The position numbers were made by a program, and so were the translations under genes. Below the pieces are notes generated by a model. That model was given only the letters and a program-made list of their open reading frames with translations. It made no database searches and was not told where the DNA came from. Positions 43,659 to 53,211 of a stretch of 64,000 bases of DNA are shown piece after piece (position 1 is the first letter of the stretch; the number at the start of each line of letters is the position of its first letter). Source of the DNA: Alistipes senegalensis JC50 (GTDB lineage Bacteria > Bacteroidota > Bacteroidia > Bacteroidales > Rikenellaceae). The DNA lies in the NCBI RefSeq assembly GCF_025145645.1, contig NZ_CP102252.1, positions 3,844,001-3,908,000 on the forward strand, written 5' to 3'.

Positions 43659-43677
43659 AATCCGACAACCACAAACT

Positions 43678-44643
43678 ATGGAACCAGCCTTTACCCTCGG
43701 CATCCTGTACGGCTGCGGCTGCGGTTTCCGCACGGCGCAGTATTTCGAACAACTCGCCGCATACTATCTGAAATCCATGTCGCGCGTCCGGGTGCTGATC
43801 GCCCTGACGGGCAAAGCCGAGCGGTCGGTTGCGTCCTGCCTTTTGGAACAACGGGCGAAGCACTCCGGGTTGGAGGTAGCCGTCGTGCTGACGGCCCGGC
43901 AATGGCGGGAATATCTGCAAAACGTTTCGTACGGCAAAGCCGCCGAATGCAACCCGATTATCGACGCGGCGGATCGTCGGGAGGTGATGGAGCGGTGCGC
44001 GGAGCGTTTTTCGCCCCCGGATCTGTTCCGGCTGTTTATCGAGCGTTGCGACCTGCTTGTTTTTCAAGAACACCATGCCGGGGCGCAGATGGTCGGACTG
44101 CTGCGCGAACTGCTGACGGATATGGCCGTGCCGCTGCCCGTGCAATACGAACTGCTCCATCCCGGCTATGCGAGCCTGCATTATCCGGCCGACCGGAAGC
44201 AGTACCGAATATACGGAGGCCCTTATTACGATCCCTATCAGGAGATTCGGCAAAGCGTTGCCTACCTGCGGCGCAACAATTTCGTGATCCGGGCGGAACA
44301 CCTGCCGACGGTCTTCGTGCGCAAATGGCGGTCCGAGCCGCCGCCGGGGTGGTATCATTACCTGACGACCCCGGACGATACGGACCTGATATTCCGCCTG
44401 CGGGAAACGCCGCGCCACGATCACCTTTCGCTCAAGGTGTTCGCATACGCCTATGCCGTAAGGCATGATATGTGGGCGGGAGGCCGGGCAACCCCGTCGG
44501 GGGCCGACGCGATAAGACGGTTCCGGCAATTCCGGCAACTGTTGGAGATCATAGCCGCCCGGCGGGAAGCGGGGGAGCGGGTGGAATCGTTCGACCTGAT
44601 GGATTTCGACGGGTACGATAAATTACTCCGCCAACGCATATAG
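43678..44643 (+). CDS. Unknown protein of element 2
   Basis: 321 aa from ATG 43678 (MEPAFTLGILYGCGCGFRTA). GC-rich like the mob genes, no signal or membrane helix. Rich in Arg and Tyr; segments such as GPYYDPYQEIRQSVAYLRRN and RKWRSEPPPGWYHYLTTPD do not match a family known to me. It is the last gene of element 2 and is preceded by about 600 nt of structured leader, so its expression is probably tightly controlled. Confidence 0.75.
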   Translation: MEPAFTLGILYGCGCGFRTAQYFEQLAAYYLKSMSRVRVLIALTGKAERSVASCLLEQRAKHSGLEVAVVLTARQWREYLQNVSYGKAAECNPIIDAADRREVMERCAERFSPPDLFRLFIERCDLLVFQEHHAGAQMVGLLRELLTDMAVPLPVQYELLHPGYASLHYPADRKQYRIYGGPYYDPYQEIRQSVAYLRRNNFVIRAEHLPTVFVRKWRSEPPPGWYHYLTTPDDTDLIFRLRETPRHDHLSLKVFAYAYAVRHDMWAGGRATPSGADAIRRFRQFRQLLEIIAARREAGERVESFDLMDFDGYDKLLRQRI

Positions 44644-44802
44644 AATAAAAGATTTGTTTTTGTCTAAAAGATTGTGTATCTTTGTATTGACGCATAGAAA
44701 TGCAGCAAGGTGCAAAAGGTGAGCTACTTATCGGTGACCTGAAAAACCAAAGAACGCCGTAACATATTGATACATAACGGAAAGAAACCCAAGGTTCGGT
44801 TT

Positions 44803-44815
44803 CCGTTTTCCGCTC
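44803..44815 (+). other. Attachment site, right end of element 2
   Basis: Third copy of ccgttttccgctc. The upstream bases no longer match tRNA-Gly, as expected for the element-derived half-site. Confidence 0.75.
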
Positions 44816-44817
44816 AC

Positions 44818-44862
44818 GAAAATCAACGAAGTGCGATTGATTCGCACTTCGTTGATTTTTTA
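44818..44862 (+). terminator. Strong terminator at the chromosomal side of the att site
   Basis: aaaatcaacgaagtgcga pairs with tcgcacttcgttgatttt with a short loop, then a T-run. It begins 3 nt after the att core, so it is probably the original tRNA-Gly terminator. Confidence 0.85.
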
Positions 44863-44920
44863 TTTACACACAATTTGCACACAACATGCGGATAAGTCAA
44901 GATAAAAAGAGAATCCAACA

Positions 44921-44952
44921 TTTGATTATTTATGGGAAACATCCTACTTTTG
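44921..44952 (+). promoter_or_regulatory. Promoter of the MATE gene leader
   Basis: TTTG (44921-44924), 20-nt spacer, TACTTTTG (44945-44952), an exact consensus match. Confidence 0.8.
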
Positions 44953-45005
44953 CAACGTAAAAACAAAAAAGGAGTTTTGTAATCCTCATCGGAGGGCAAA
45001 GTTAT

Positions 45006-45058
45006 AAAATGCCGGATAAGATGACTGGGTAAAACCAATCACTTATCCGGCATTTTTT
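45006..45058 (+). terminator. Attenuator-like terminator in the MATE leader
   Basis: aatgccggataag pairs with cttatccggcatt, then TTTTT. It lies between the promoter and the start codon at 45088, so transcription must read through it. The 50 nt before it (ggagttttgtaatcctcatcg) could form the antiterminator. Confidence 0.7.
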
Positions 45059-45087
45059 GTCGTGCAGGAATATTAAAATTATGGAAT

Positions 45088-46449
45088 ATGAAAAGAGATG
45101 CCATTGATTTAGGAAATGCAAATGTGTTCAAGTTATTTAACCGATATTTCATTCCCACATTGCTGGGAATGCTTTGTATGTCGGCAGTAACGGCTATCGA
45201 CGGTATTTTCGTAGGACATGGTGTCGGAAGCGACGGCATTGCCGCCATCAACATCTGTATTCCTCTATTGATGTTCTTCACGGGTGTGGGACTGATGGTC
45301 GGTGCCGGATGCTCCGTGGTCGCGTCCATACACATATCGCGTGGCAAGGAAAAAATAGCGAGAATGAATGTAACGCAAGCCTTGCTGTTTGCCACGCTGG
45401 TAACGTCGGTGCCATCGATCATCATCCTGTTGTTTCCCGATGCTACGGGCCGTCTGCTCGGTTCGTCAGAGCATCTGTTGCCATTTGTAAAAGACTATTT
45501 GCGGTGGTTCGTGCCTTCGCTGCTGTTCCAGATATGGGTTTCCATTGCGCTTTTTGTTATTCGGCTGGACGGTGCGCCACGATTGGCGATGTGGTGCAAC
45601 ATTATTCCGGCAGCTGTCAATATCGTATTGGACTGGCTGTTCGTGTTCCCATTGGGATTAGGGGTGATGGGTGCTGCGGCGGCTACGACAATAAGTCTGT
45701 TTATCGGAGGGTGCATCAGCATGGGTTATCTGCTCTTTCGCGCCAGACATTTGCGGCCTGTCATGCCCAAATGGAGCCGAAAAAGTTTGCGTCTGTCGCT
45801 GCGCAACATCGGTTACCAGTGCCGCATCGGTTCATCGGCACTACTAGGAGAAAGTACTATGGCCATATTGATGTTCATTGGCAATCAGGTATTCATGCGC
45901 TATCTGGGCGATGATGGCGTGGGCGCATTCGGCATCACATGCTACTATACCCCCTTTGTTTTCATGGTAGGTAATGCCATCGCCCAATCCGCACAACCTA
46001 TTATCAGTTATAACTTCGGCGCCGGACTGCACAATCGTGTAGCGGCGACAGAGCGCATCGCCTTGCTCACTGCCATAGCATGCGGGACGGTGGTTACACT
46101 GCTTTTTACATACTGTCCGCAATATTTGGTCGGTCTGTTTATAGACCCTACGGTTCCTGCGGCACGAATCGCCATCAACGGGTTCCCGCTTTTCTCAACT
46201 GCGTTTGTCTTCTTCATTCTGAATCTGACCGCCGTAGGATACTATCAAAGCGTAGAGCGCATTCGCCCGGCCACCGCTTTTGCCTTGCTGCGCGGTATGC
46301 TCTTCCTCGTTCCGAGTTTTGTACTACTACCCAAAGTATTAGGCATTGAAGGCATCTGGTTGGCCTTGTCGCTTTCGGAGGCTACAACTACGATCTGTAT
46401 CGCCGTGTTTTACCTCTACCCAAAAAGACGAAGCAAAGTGAAAAAATAA
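45088..46449 (+). CDS. MATE family multidrug/sodium antiporter
   Basis: 453 aa with about 12 membrane helices. Two MATE repeats: LFNRYFIPTLLGMLCMSAVTA...IDGIFVGHGVG at the start and IGSSALLGESTMAILMFIGNQ in the second half. It exports drugs or metabolites in exchange for Na+ or H+ in the inner membrane. Its own promoter and a terminator-containing leader precede it, suggesting control by attenuation. Next to an RND efflux operon. Confidence 0.92.
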   Translation: MKRDAIDLGNANVFKLFNRYFIPTLLGMLCMSAVTAIDGIFVGHGVGSDGIAAINICIPLLMFFTGVGLMVGAGCSVVASIHISRGKEKIARMNVTQALLFATLVTSVPSIIILLFPDATGRLLGSSEHLLPFVKDYLRWFVPSLLFQIWVSIALFVIRLDGAPRLAMWCNIIPAAVNIVLDWLFVFPLGLGVMGAAAATTISLFIGGCISMGYLLFRARHLRPVMPKWSRKSLRLSLRNIGYQCRIGSSALLGESTMAILMFIGNQVFMRYLGDDGVGAFGITCYYTPFVFMVGNAIAQSAQPIISYNFGAGLHNRVAATERIALLTAIACGTVVTLLFTYCPQYLVGLFIDPTVPAARIAINGFPLFSTAFVFFILNLTAVGYYQSVERIRPATAFALLRGMLFLVPSFVLLPKVLGIEGIWLALSLSEATTTICIAVFYLYPKRRSKVKK

Positions 46450-46465
46450 TATACCAATATACCTC

Positions 46466-47284
46466 TTACCGTTTCCGAAACTCGCTGGGTGTCATGCCCG
46501 TATGACGGCGGAAATAGCGCCCCAGATAGGAGGTCGAATCGAAGTGGAACATGTTGGCGATCTCCTTGATCGTCATGTCCGTCGAGGTGAGCAGATGCTT
46601 GATCTCCATCACGATCTGCCAGTCGATGAGCTGCTTGGGAGTCGCCTCCGTGATTCGGGCGGTTATCTTCGAAAGGTAGTAGGGTGTGATGCAGAGCTTG
46701 TCGGCATAGAATTTCACCTCGTGCTGCGAATAGCAGTTCTCCGTCACCAGTTTGCAGAAGCAGTTGAAAAGGCGGCGCGAAGAGGGGATGGATTCGATAT
46801 TCCCGGGCGGGGCATCGAAAACCAGCTTGACCTCCATTGCGAGAAACAGATTTTGCAGCTGATTCCGTATCATCATACGGGCCGACTTCGCGGCCGAGCA
46901 TTGCGCGCAATGGTCGATATGGGCGTTCCATGTCTCCGACAATATCCGGTCCTCCCCGGTGGTCGGCAATATCGGCTGGTTGTAGATGCGTTCGAAAAAT
47001 ACCGACGAGAGAGGCAGGATGACTTCATCGGTGAGCGCGGAGGAAATTTCGATCAGCCGCACCCGAAAATCGCCGCCGGTTCCGTGTACGACGAACAGCG
47101 TGTCGGGAAAGATGACCGCAATGTCGCCGCGACGGAACACCCGTCGTTCGAGATTGGCCGAAACGATCGCCCGGCCTTGCAGGCAAAAGAGCAGCAAGCA
47201 CCCCTTTGTCCGAATCGCGGAGCCGAGCGACCCGCTCAAATCCGACACTCCGATTCTATACTCCGCCTCCCGGTTTCGCTCCAT
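46466..47284 (-). CDS. AraC-family transcriptional regulator
   Basis: 272 aa. N-terminal cupin-like sensing domain (AIVSANLERRVFRRGDIAVIF), C-terminal double helix-turn-helix (about 170-270) with FYADKLCITPYYLSKITAR and MTIKEIANMFHFDSTSYLGR, ending FRRHTGMTPSEFRKR, the AraC signature. It is divergent from the RND efflux operon with a 145-nt gap and probably regulates it. Confidence 0.93.
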   Translation of the reverse strand: MERNREAEYRIGVSDLSGSLGSAIRTKGCLLLFCLQGRAIVSANLERRVFRRGDIAVIFPDTLFVVHGTGGDFRVRLIEISSALTDEVILPLSSVFFERIYNQPILPTTGEDRILSETWNAHIDHCAQCSAAKSARMMIRNQLQNLFLAMEVKLVFDAPPGNIESIPSSRRLFNCFCKLVTENCYSQHEVKFYADKLCITPYYLSKITARITEATPKQLIDWQIVMEIKHLLTSTDMTIKEIANMFHFDSTSYLGRYFRRHTGMTPSEFRKR

Positions 47285-47429
47285 AGTTTTTATTTTTCAC
47301 GTACAAAGATAGCACAATTCGGCGAAACGACCCGATGTTGTTTCCAAAAGTCTCCTTGTTGTTTGGATTTGTATGCCGTCCGAACGTCGGGGAAACCGTA
47401 ATTTTGCCCCGGAAAAACAAAAAGCAACC

Positions 47430-48545
47430 ATGAAACAGAAACTATCGGGTGCGGCACTCTTATTGGCCGCGTGTATGGGATCGTGCCGGGAGGCCGCCGC
47501 TCCGCAGCAGCAGGTCGGCTATTCGGTGCTAACGGTCGAACCGACGAACGTAACGCTTACCGAATCCTACTCCGCCTCGGTGCGCGGACGGCAGGACATC
47601 GAAATCTATCCGCAGGTATCGGGAACGATTCAGCGCGTCTGCGTCAAAGAGGGCGAAAAAGTGCAACGCGGGCAATCGCTCTTCGTCATCGACCGGGTGC
47701 CCTACGAAGCGGCCCTGCGCACGGCCGTGGCCAATGTCCACGCCGCCGAAGCGCAGGTCGAAACGGCGCGAATCACTTACGAAAGCAAGCAGGAACTGTT
47801 CCGGCGGAATGTCGTTTCGGAGTTCGACCTTTCGACCGCCCGCAACGCGCTGGCCGTTGCCGAAGCCTCGCTCGAGCAGGCGCGGGCCGAGGAGACCAAC
47901 GCCCGCAACAGCCTCTCCTATACGGAGGTGAAGAGTCCGGCCGACGGCGTGGTCGGCACGATTCCCTACCGGGTGGGCGCACTGGTCGGTCCGACGTCGG
48001 CACAGCCCCTCACGACCGTGGCCGACAATTCGGAGATGTACGTCTACTTCTCGATGTCCGAAAACCGCTTGCAGGAACTGGTCATGCGCTACGGTTCGCT
48101 CGACCGGACGCTCGAAGAGATGCCCACCGTGCAGCTGCGGCTGAACGACGGAAGCATTTATGCCGAGGAGGGGCGCATCGAAAGCATCAGCGGCGTGCTG
48201 AACCCCGAAACGGGCAGCGGATCGCTGCGCGCCGTATTCCCCAACCCGAACCGAGTGCTGTTCAGCGGCGGCACGGGCAACGTGGTGATTCCGCAGCAGG
48301 TGGAAAATGCCATTTCGATTCCGCAGGAAGCGACCTATGAATTGCAGGACAAAATCTTCGTCTATCGCGTCATCGACGGCCGGGCCGTCGCCACGCGCGT
48401 GGAGGTCAGCCCGATACACGACGGCGTGAACTACACCGTGACGAAAGGTCTCTCGGCAGGCGACCGGATCGTCACGACGGGCGTGGGCCTGCTCAACGAC
48501 GGAGACGAAATCACGATAACCGATAACGCGGGAGGTGAGGTATGA
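47430..48545 (+). CDS. RND efflux periplasmic adaptor (membrane fusion protein)
   Basis: 371 aa from ATG 47430 (MKQKLSGAALLLAACMGSC, a lipoprotein signal). Barrel-sandwich halves (EIYPQVSGTIQRVCVKEGEKV and YTEVKSPADGVVGTIPY) flank a helical hairpin (about 90-160), then a beta-barrel and membrane-proximal domain. It links pump and outer-membrane channel. TAATTTTG at 47399-47406 may be the -7 box. It overlaps the pump gene by 4 nt. Confidence 0.93.
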   Translation: MKQKLSGAALLLAACMGSCREAAAPQQQVGYSVLTVEPTNVTLTESYSASVRGRQDIEIYPQVSGTIQRVCVKEGEKVQRGQSLFVIDRVPYEAALRTAVANVHAAEAQVETARITYESKQELFRRNVVSEFDLSTARNALAVAEASLEQARAEETNARNSLSYTEVKSPADGVVGTIPYRVGALVGPTSAQPLTTVADNSEMYVYFSMSENRLQELVMRYGSLDRTLEEMPTVQLRLNDGSIYAEEGRIESISGVLNPETGSGSLRAVFPNPNRVLFSGGTGNVVIPQQVENAISIPQEATYELQDKIFVYRVIDGRAVATRVEVSPIHDGVNYTVTKGLSAGDRIVTTGVGLLNDGDEITITDNAGGEV

Positions 48546-51500
48546 ATCTGCGATTTTTCATAGACCGTCCGGTCTTCTCGATCGTCATCTCCGTGACGAT
48601 CGTCCTGCTGGGCATCATCGCCCTGACGACCCTTTCGGTCGAACAGTATCCCGACATTGCGCCGCCGACGGTACAGGTGACGACCTCCTATCCCGGAGCC
48701 AACGCCGAGACGGTGCAGAAGGCCGTCATCGTGCCGCTCGAAGAGGCGATCAACGGGGTCGAGAATATGTCGTACATCCACTCCGAAGCCTCCAACACGG
48801 GCGAGGTGACGGTGAACGTCTATTTCCGTCAGGGCGTCGATGCCGACATGGCCGCCGTGAACGTGCAGAACCGCGTGTCGAAGGCACAGGGCCTGCTGCC
48901 CGCCGAGGTGACGAAAATCGGCGTGCAGACCCTCAAGCAACAGAAGTCGCTGCTGAAGGTGGTGGCTTTGTACAGCCCCGATGACTCGTACGACATGCAG
49001 TTCATCAACAACTACATGAAGATCAACGTCGAGCCGCGCATGAAGCGTATCGCGGGAGTGGGGGAGTTCAACGTGCTGGCGTCGAACTACTCGATGCGCA
49101 TCTGGCTCAAACCCGATGTCATGGCGCAGTACAAGCTGATACCCTCCGACGTGACTGCCGCCCTCGAAAAGCAGAACCTCGAATCGGCGACGGGCGCATT
49201 CGGCGAGAACCACGCGAACGCCTACGAATATACGATCAAATGGAGCGGCCGTCTTTCGACACCCGAGCAGTTCGAGCAGATCGTCATCCGCTCGCTGCCG
49301 AACGGCGATATTCTGCGTCTGAAGGACATCGCCCGCGTGGAGATGGGCGACGAGGCATACACCTATCGGGCCCTCACGGACGGACATGCCGGCTGTATCG
49401 GCGAGGCGTACCAGAGCGCAGGGTCGAACGCCACGGAGGTGGTGGAGAACATCGACGCCCTCATTGCCGAGCTGACCGAGGAGCTGCCCGACGGGCTGAC
49501 GTTCGCCGACCTGCTGAGCGTCAACCGTTTCCTCTACGCCTCGATGGAGAACGTCCTGTGGACGCTCGTCGAAGCGATTCTGCTGGTCGTGCTGGTGGTC
49601 TATGTCTTCTTACAGGACATCCGTTCGACGCTGATTCCGACCATCGCCATCGTCGTCTCGCTGGTCGGCACGTTCGCCGTCATGTCGCTGCTGGGATTCT
49701 CGATCAACCTCTTAACGTTGTTCGCCCTCGTGCTGGCCATCGGTACGGTGGTCGATAACGCCATCGTGGTGGTCGAGGCCGTGCAGGCGCATTTCGACGT
49801 GGGCTACAAATCGGCCTACATGGCCACGAACGACGCCATGCAGGGCATCACGGGCGCGATCATCACCTCGACGCTAGTTTTCATGGCCGTCTTCATTCCC
49901 GTTTCGATGATGGGCGGCACGTCGGGTGTCTTCTACACGCAGTTCGGCATCACGATGGCCGTTGCCGTCGGTCTTTCGGCCGTCAACGCCCTGACGCTTT
50001 CGCCCGCGCTGTGCGCCCTGATGCTGCAACCCTATGTGGACGAGGAGGGCAACGTGCGCAAGAACTTCGCCGCGCGGTTCCGCAAGGCATTCAACGCCGC
50101 CTTCTCGGTCATGGTGCAGCGCTATGTGCGCGGCGTCATCTGGTTCGTGCGCCACCGCTTCGTGGCGTGGGGAATGCTCGCAGCGGCCGTCGTGCTGCTC
50201 GTCGTCCTGATGAAGAACACGCAGACGGGACTGGTTCCCGACGAGGACACCGGATCGGTCATGGTCAGCGTCACCACCAAGCCCGGCACGTCGCTCTACG
50301 CCACGACCCGCGTGCTGTCGCAGCTCGAAAAGGAGATTCAGCAAATGCCGCAGGTCGAGCACTACGCCACCGTGAGCGGCTATTCGTTCAGCGGTTCGGG
50401 TGCGAGCGCGGGCATGATCATCCTTTCGCTCCGCGACTGGTCGGAACGCTCCGGCGAGGGCGACGACGTGCAGTCGGTCATCGACCGCATCAACGCGCTC
50501 TCGACCAGGATTCCCGATGCGCAGATCTTCGCTGCGGCACCGCCCATGATTACGGGTTACGGCATGGTGAACGGCTTCGAGCTGCACGTGCAGGACAAGG
50601 CGGGCAAACCCGTCGCCGAGTTGGACGAGGCCACGCGCGGATTCATCGCGGCACTCTCCGCGCGTCCCGAAATCGGTGCGGCTTATTCGTCGTTCTCGTC
50701 GGGATACCCGCAATATACGCTCGACATCGACGCCGCGCGGTGCGAGCGGTCGGGCATCTCGCCGTCGGACGTGCTGGCAACCATATCGGGCTATTACGGA
50801 GGACAATACGTCTCGAACTTCAACCGTTTCTCGAAGCTCTACCGCGTGATGATCCAGGCCGACCCGTCGTACCGCGTGACGCCCGAGTCGCTGAACCACA
50901 TCTACGTCCGCACATCCAACGGCGAAATGGCCCCGGTCGGGCAGTTCGCGCGGCTGACCAAGACCTACGGCCCCCAGTCGCTCAACCGTTTCAACCTCTA
51001 CGGCTCGATCGCCGTGAACGGCGCGGCAGCCGACGGCTACTCGTCGGGCGATGCCATCCGCGCCATCGGCGAGACGGCGGCCGCGGCGCTGCCCAAAGGG
51101 TACAGCTACGAGTTCGGCGGCATCACGCGCGAGGAAAGCACCTCGACGAGCAACACGGTCGTGATTTTCGCCATCTGCTTCGTGCTGGTCTACCTGATTC
51201 TGAGCGCGCTGTACGAAAGTTTCCTTATCCCGCTGGCCGTCGTGCTGTCGCTGCCGTTCGGGCTGTTCGGCTCGTTCCTCTTCGCGCAGCTGATGGGACT
51301 GGAGAACAACATCTACATGCAAACGGGTATCATCATGCTGATCGGTCTGCTGGCCAAAACGGCGATTCTCATTACCGAATACGCCGTCAAACGCCGCGAG
51401 GCAGGCATGTCGCTCATCCAGGCCGCTGTCGGGGCTGCGAAAGTGCGTCTGCGCCCAATTCTGATGACCGCCCTGACGATGATCTTCGGTCTGCTGCCGC

Positions 51501-51727
51501 TGATGGTATCGACGGGCGTCGGCGCCAACGGCAACCGCACGCTCGGTTCGGGAGCCGTCGGAGGCATGCTCGTAGGAACGCTCGCCCTGCTGTTCATCGT
51601 GCCCGTGCTGTTCGTCGCTTTCCAATGGTTGCAGGAGAAGATTCGCCCCATGCAGTTCGAGCGGGCCGGCGAGTGGTCGATACGGGCCGAAATGGAGGAT
51701 TTGCAAAACCGGAAAGAGGAGAAGTAA
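48542..51727 (+). CDS. RND (HAE1/AcrB-type) efflux permease
   Basis: 1061 aa, normal for the family. MNLRFFIDRPVFSIVISVTI begins TM1; TM4 contains the proton-relay Asp pair in VLAIGTVVDNAIVVVEAV (about 395-412). Two large periplasmic loops; second half with GLLAKTAILITEYAVKRR. It exports hydrophobic drugs, bile salts or dyes using the proton gradient. Translationally coupled to both neighbours (ATGA upstream, TAATG downstream). Confidence 0.96.
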   Translation: MNLRFFIDRPVFSIVISVTIVLLGIIALTTLSVEQYPDIAPPTVQVTTSYPGANAETVQKAVIVPLEEAINGVENMSYIHSEASNTGEVTVNVYFRQGVDADMAAVNVQNRVSKAQGLLPAEVTKIGVQTLKQQKSLLKVVALYSPDDSYDMQFINNYMKINVEPRMKRIAGVGEFNVLASNYSMRIWLKPDVMAQYKLIPSDVTAALEKQNLESATGAFGENHANAYEYTIKWSGRLSTPEQFEQIVIRSLPNGDILRLKDIARVEMGDEAYTYRALTDGHAGCIGEAYQSAGSNATEVVENIDALIAELTEELPDGLTFADLLSVNRFLYASMENVLWTLVEAILLVVLVVYVFLQDIRSTLIPTIAIVVSLVGTFAVMSLLGFSINLLTLFALVLAIGTVVDNAIVVVEAVQAHFDVGYKSAYMATNDAMQGITGAIITSTLVFMAVFIPVSMMGGTSGVFYTQFGITMAVAVGLSAVNALTLSPALCALMLQPYVDEEGNVRKNFAARFRKAFNAAFSVMVQRYVRGVIWFVRHRFVAWGMLAAAVVLLVVLMKNTQTGLVPDEDTGSVMVSVTTKPGTSLYATTRVLSQLEKEIQQMPQVEHYATVSGYSFSGSGASAGMIILSLRDWSERSGEGDDVQSVIDRINALSTRIPDAQIFAAAPPMITGYGMVNGFELHVQDKAGKPVAELDEATRGFIAALSARPEIGAAYSSFSSGYPQYTLDIDAARCERSGISPSDVLATISGYYGGQYVSNFNRFSKLYRVMIQADPSYRVTPESLNHIYVRTSNGEMAPVGQFARLTKTYGPQSLNRFNLYGSIAVNGAAADGYSSGDAIRAIGETAAAALPKGYSYEFGGITREESTSTSNTVVIFAICFVLVYLILSALYESFLIPLAVVLSLPFGLFGSFLFAQLMGLENNIYMQTGIIMLIGLLAKTAILITEYAVKRREAGMSLIQAAVGAAKVRLRPILMTALTMIFGLLPLMVSTGVGANGNRTLGSGAVGGMLVGTLALLFIVPVLFVAFQWLQEKIRPMQFERAGEWSIRAEMEDLQNRKEEK

Positions 51728-53097
51728 TGAAAAAGATCATATTCATCGGAATCGCCGCATCGCTGTTCACGGCCTGCGGCATCTACAAACCCTACACCCG
51801 CCCCGAAGTGCGGACCGACGACCTCTACGGCGCAGAGTATGCGACAGCCGACACTGCATCCATTGCCGACATCGGGTGGCGCGAGCTATTCACCGACCGA
51901 CTGCTGCAACGATTGATCGACACGGCGCTGGTTCACAACACCGATTTGCAGGTGGCGCGGCTGCGCATCACGGAGGCCGAAGCGACATTGAAAGCGGCGC
52001 GGCTGGCCTATCTGCCGTCGTTCAGCTTCGCGCCGACGGGCGGTACGAGCAGCTTCGACGGCGCGAAAGCCGCGTGGACGTACAACGTTCCCGTCACGGC
52101 GAGCTGGGAGGTCGATATTTTCAGTCGCCTGACCAACGCCAAACGACGTTCGCGTGCGGCTTTGCTGCAAAGCGAAGCCTACTGCGATGCGGTGCAGACG
52201 CAACTGATAGCCAATGTGGCCGACTACTACTATCGGTTGCTGAGCCTCGACGCGCAGGTGGCCGTCACGGAGCAAGCCGTGGAGCGTTACCGGGAACAGG
52301 TGCACGTCATGCGGGCGTTGAAAGCGGCCGGCAATGCCAATGAAGCCGCCGTCGTCCAGACCGAAGCGACGCTCTATGCCGCCGAAACATCGCTGCACGA
52401 TCTGCGCAACTCGATCCGGCAAACGGAAAATTCGCTGACGCTTTTGCTGGGCGACACGCCGCATACGATCGAACGCAGCTGGCTGGAGGTGCAGTCGGTT
52501 CCGACGGAACTGGCCGTCGGCGTTCCGCTGCAACTTTTGGCCCGCCGTCCGGATATTCGCCAGAGCGAGCAGGCGCTCGTGCAGGCATACTATGCGACGG
52601 CCGAGGTCCGGGCCGCACTCTATCCGTCGCTGACGCTGAGCGGCTCGGCCGGCTGGACGAACAGCGCGGGGGCTATCGTCGCCAATCCGGGAAAACTGTT
52701 GCTCTCGGCGGCAGGTTCGCTGCTGCAACCGATTTTCAATGCGGGCCAGAACCGCGCCCGCGTGAAGATTGCCAAGGCGCAGCAGGAGGAGGCGCGCCTT
52801 GCGTTCCAGCAAGCCCTGCTCAACGCCGGCGCGGAGGTGAACAACGCCTTGACGCAGGTACAAACCGCACGCGCCAAAACGGACACCCGCCGCGAACAGC
52901 TCCGCTCGCTCGAACGGGCGGTCGAGAGTACGCAGCTCCTGATGCGGCACGGTTCGACGACCTATCTCGAAGTGCTGACGGCACAACAAGCCCTGCTTTC
53001 GGCCCGGCTCTCCGCCATCGCCGACCGCCTCTCCGAATTGCAGGGCATCGTCTCGCTCTACCATGCGTTGGGCGGAGAAAATAGATTATCTAAATAA
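51727..53097 (+). CDS. RND outer-membrane efflux lipoprotein (NodT/TolC-like)
   Basis: 456 aa from ATG 51727, sharing one base with the pump stop. Lipobox in MKKIIFIGIAASLFTAC (Cys 17), then GIYKPYTRP as usual for NodT-type factors. Two OEP repeats: LVHNTDLQVARLRITEAEAT with ARLAYLPSFSF, and LLARRPDIRQSEQALVQAYY with ALYPSLTLSGSAG. It forms the trimeric channel. The very long open frame that runs into this gene from 50 kb is a shadow of the pump gene. Confidence 0.94.
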   Translation: MKKIIFIGIAASLFTACGIYKPYTRPEVRTDDLYGAEYATADTASIADIGWRELFTDRLLQRLIDTALVHNTDLQVARLRITEAEATLKAARLAYLPSFSFAPTGGTSSFDGAKAAWTYNVPVTASWEVDIFSRLTNAKRRSRAALLQSEAYCDAVQTQLIANVADYYYRLLSLDAQVAVTEQAVERYREQVHVMRALKAAGNANEAAVVQTEATLYAAETSLHDLRNSIRQTENSLTLLLGDTPHTIERSWLEVQSVPTELAVGVPLQLLARRPDIRQSEQALVQAYYATAEVRAALYPSLTLSGSAGWTNSAGAIVANPGKLLLSAAGSLLQPIFNAGQNRARVKIAKAQQEEARLAFQQALLNAGAEVNNALTQVQTARAKTDTRREQLRSLERAVESTQLLMRHGSTTYLEVLTAQQALLSARLSAIADRLSELQGIVSLYHALGGENRLSK

Positions 53098-53175
53098 GAT
53101 AAATTTCCTCTATCTTGAATCCAAAATCAACGAGGTGCTGGAACGAAACTATTATAAGCCAAGTCTGTGAATGAA

Positions 53176-53211
53176 TATAAACAAGAGTCGCAAATGCGAC
53201 TCTTGTTTATA
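53176..53211. terminator. Bidirectional terminator between convergent genes
   Basis: A perfect 17-bp inverted repeat (tataaacaagagtcgca / tgcgactcttgtttata) with a 2-nt loop. The DUF2971 gene's stop codon lies inside it. Confidence 0.85.

Larger units (their letters stand above)
32690..44815 (+). mobile_element. Integrative and mobilizable element 2, about 12.1 kb
   Basis: Bounded by att cores at 32677 and 44803. The 14-bp sequence cttatcggtgacct occurs just inside both ends (about 32812 and 44728), as expected for recombinase-arm sites. It encodes an integrase, an excisionase-like protein, MobC and a relaxase but no transfer apparatus, so it would need a helper conjugative element. Cargo is mainly phage-defence-type genes. 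Confidence 0.8.

Noticed and set aside
43257..43660. Three short overlapping frames in the structured leader of element 2
   Set aside because: They cross strong hairpins and terminators, overlap in different frames and have no plausible protein features.
49874..52343. Long antisense and alternate-frame open frames in the RND operon
   Set aside because: Shadows of the pump and channel genes, which have complete family motifs.
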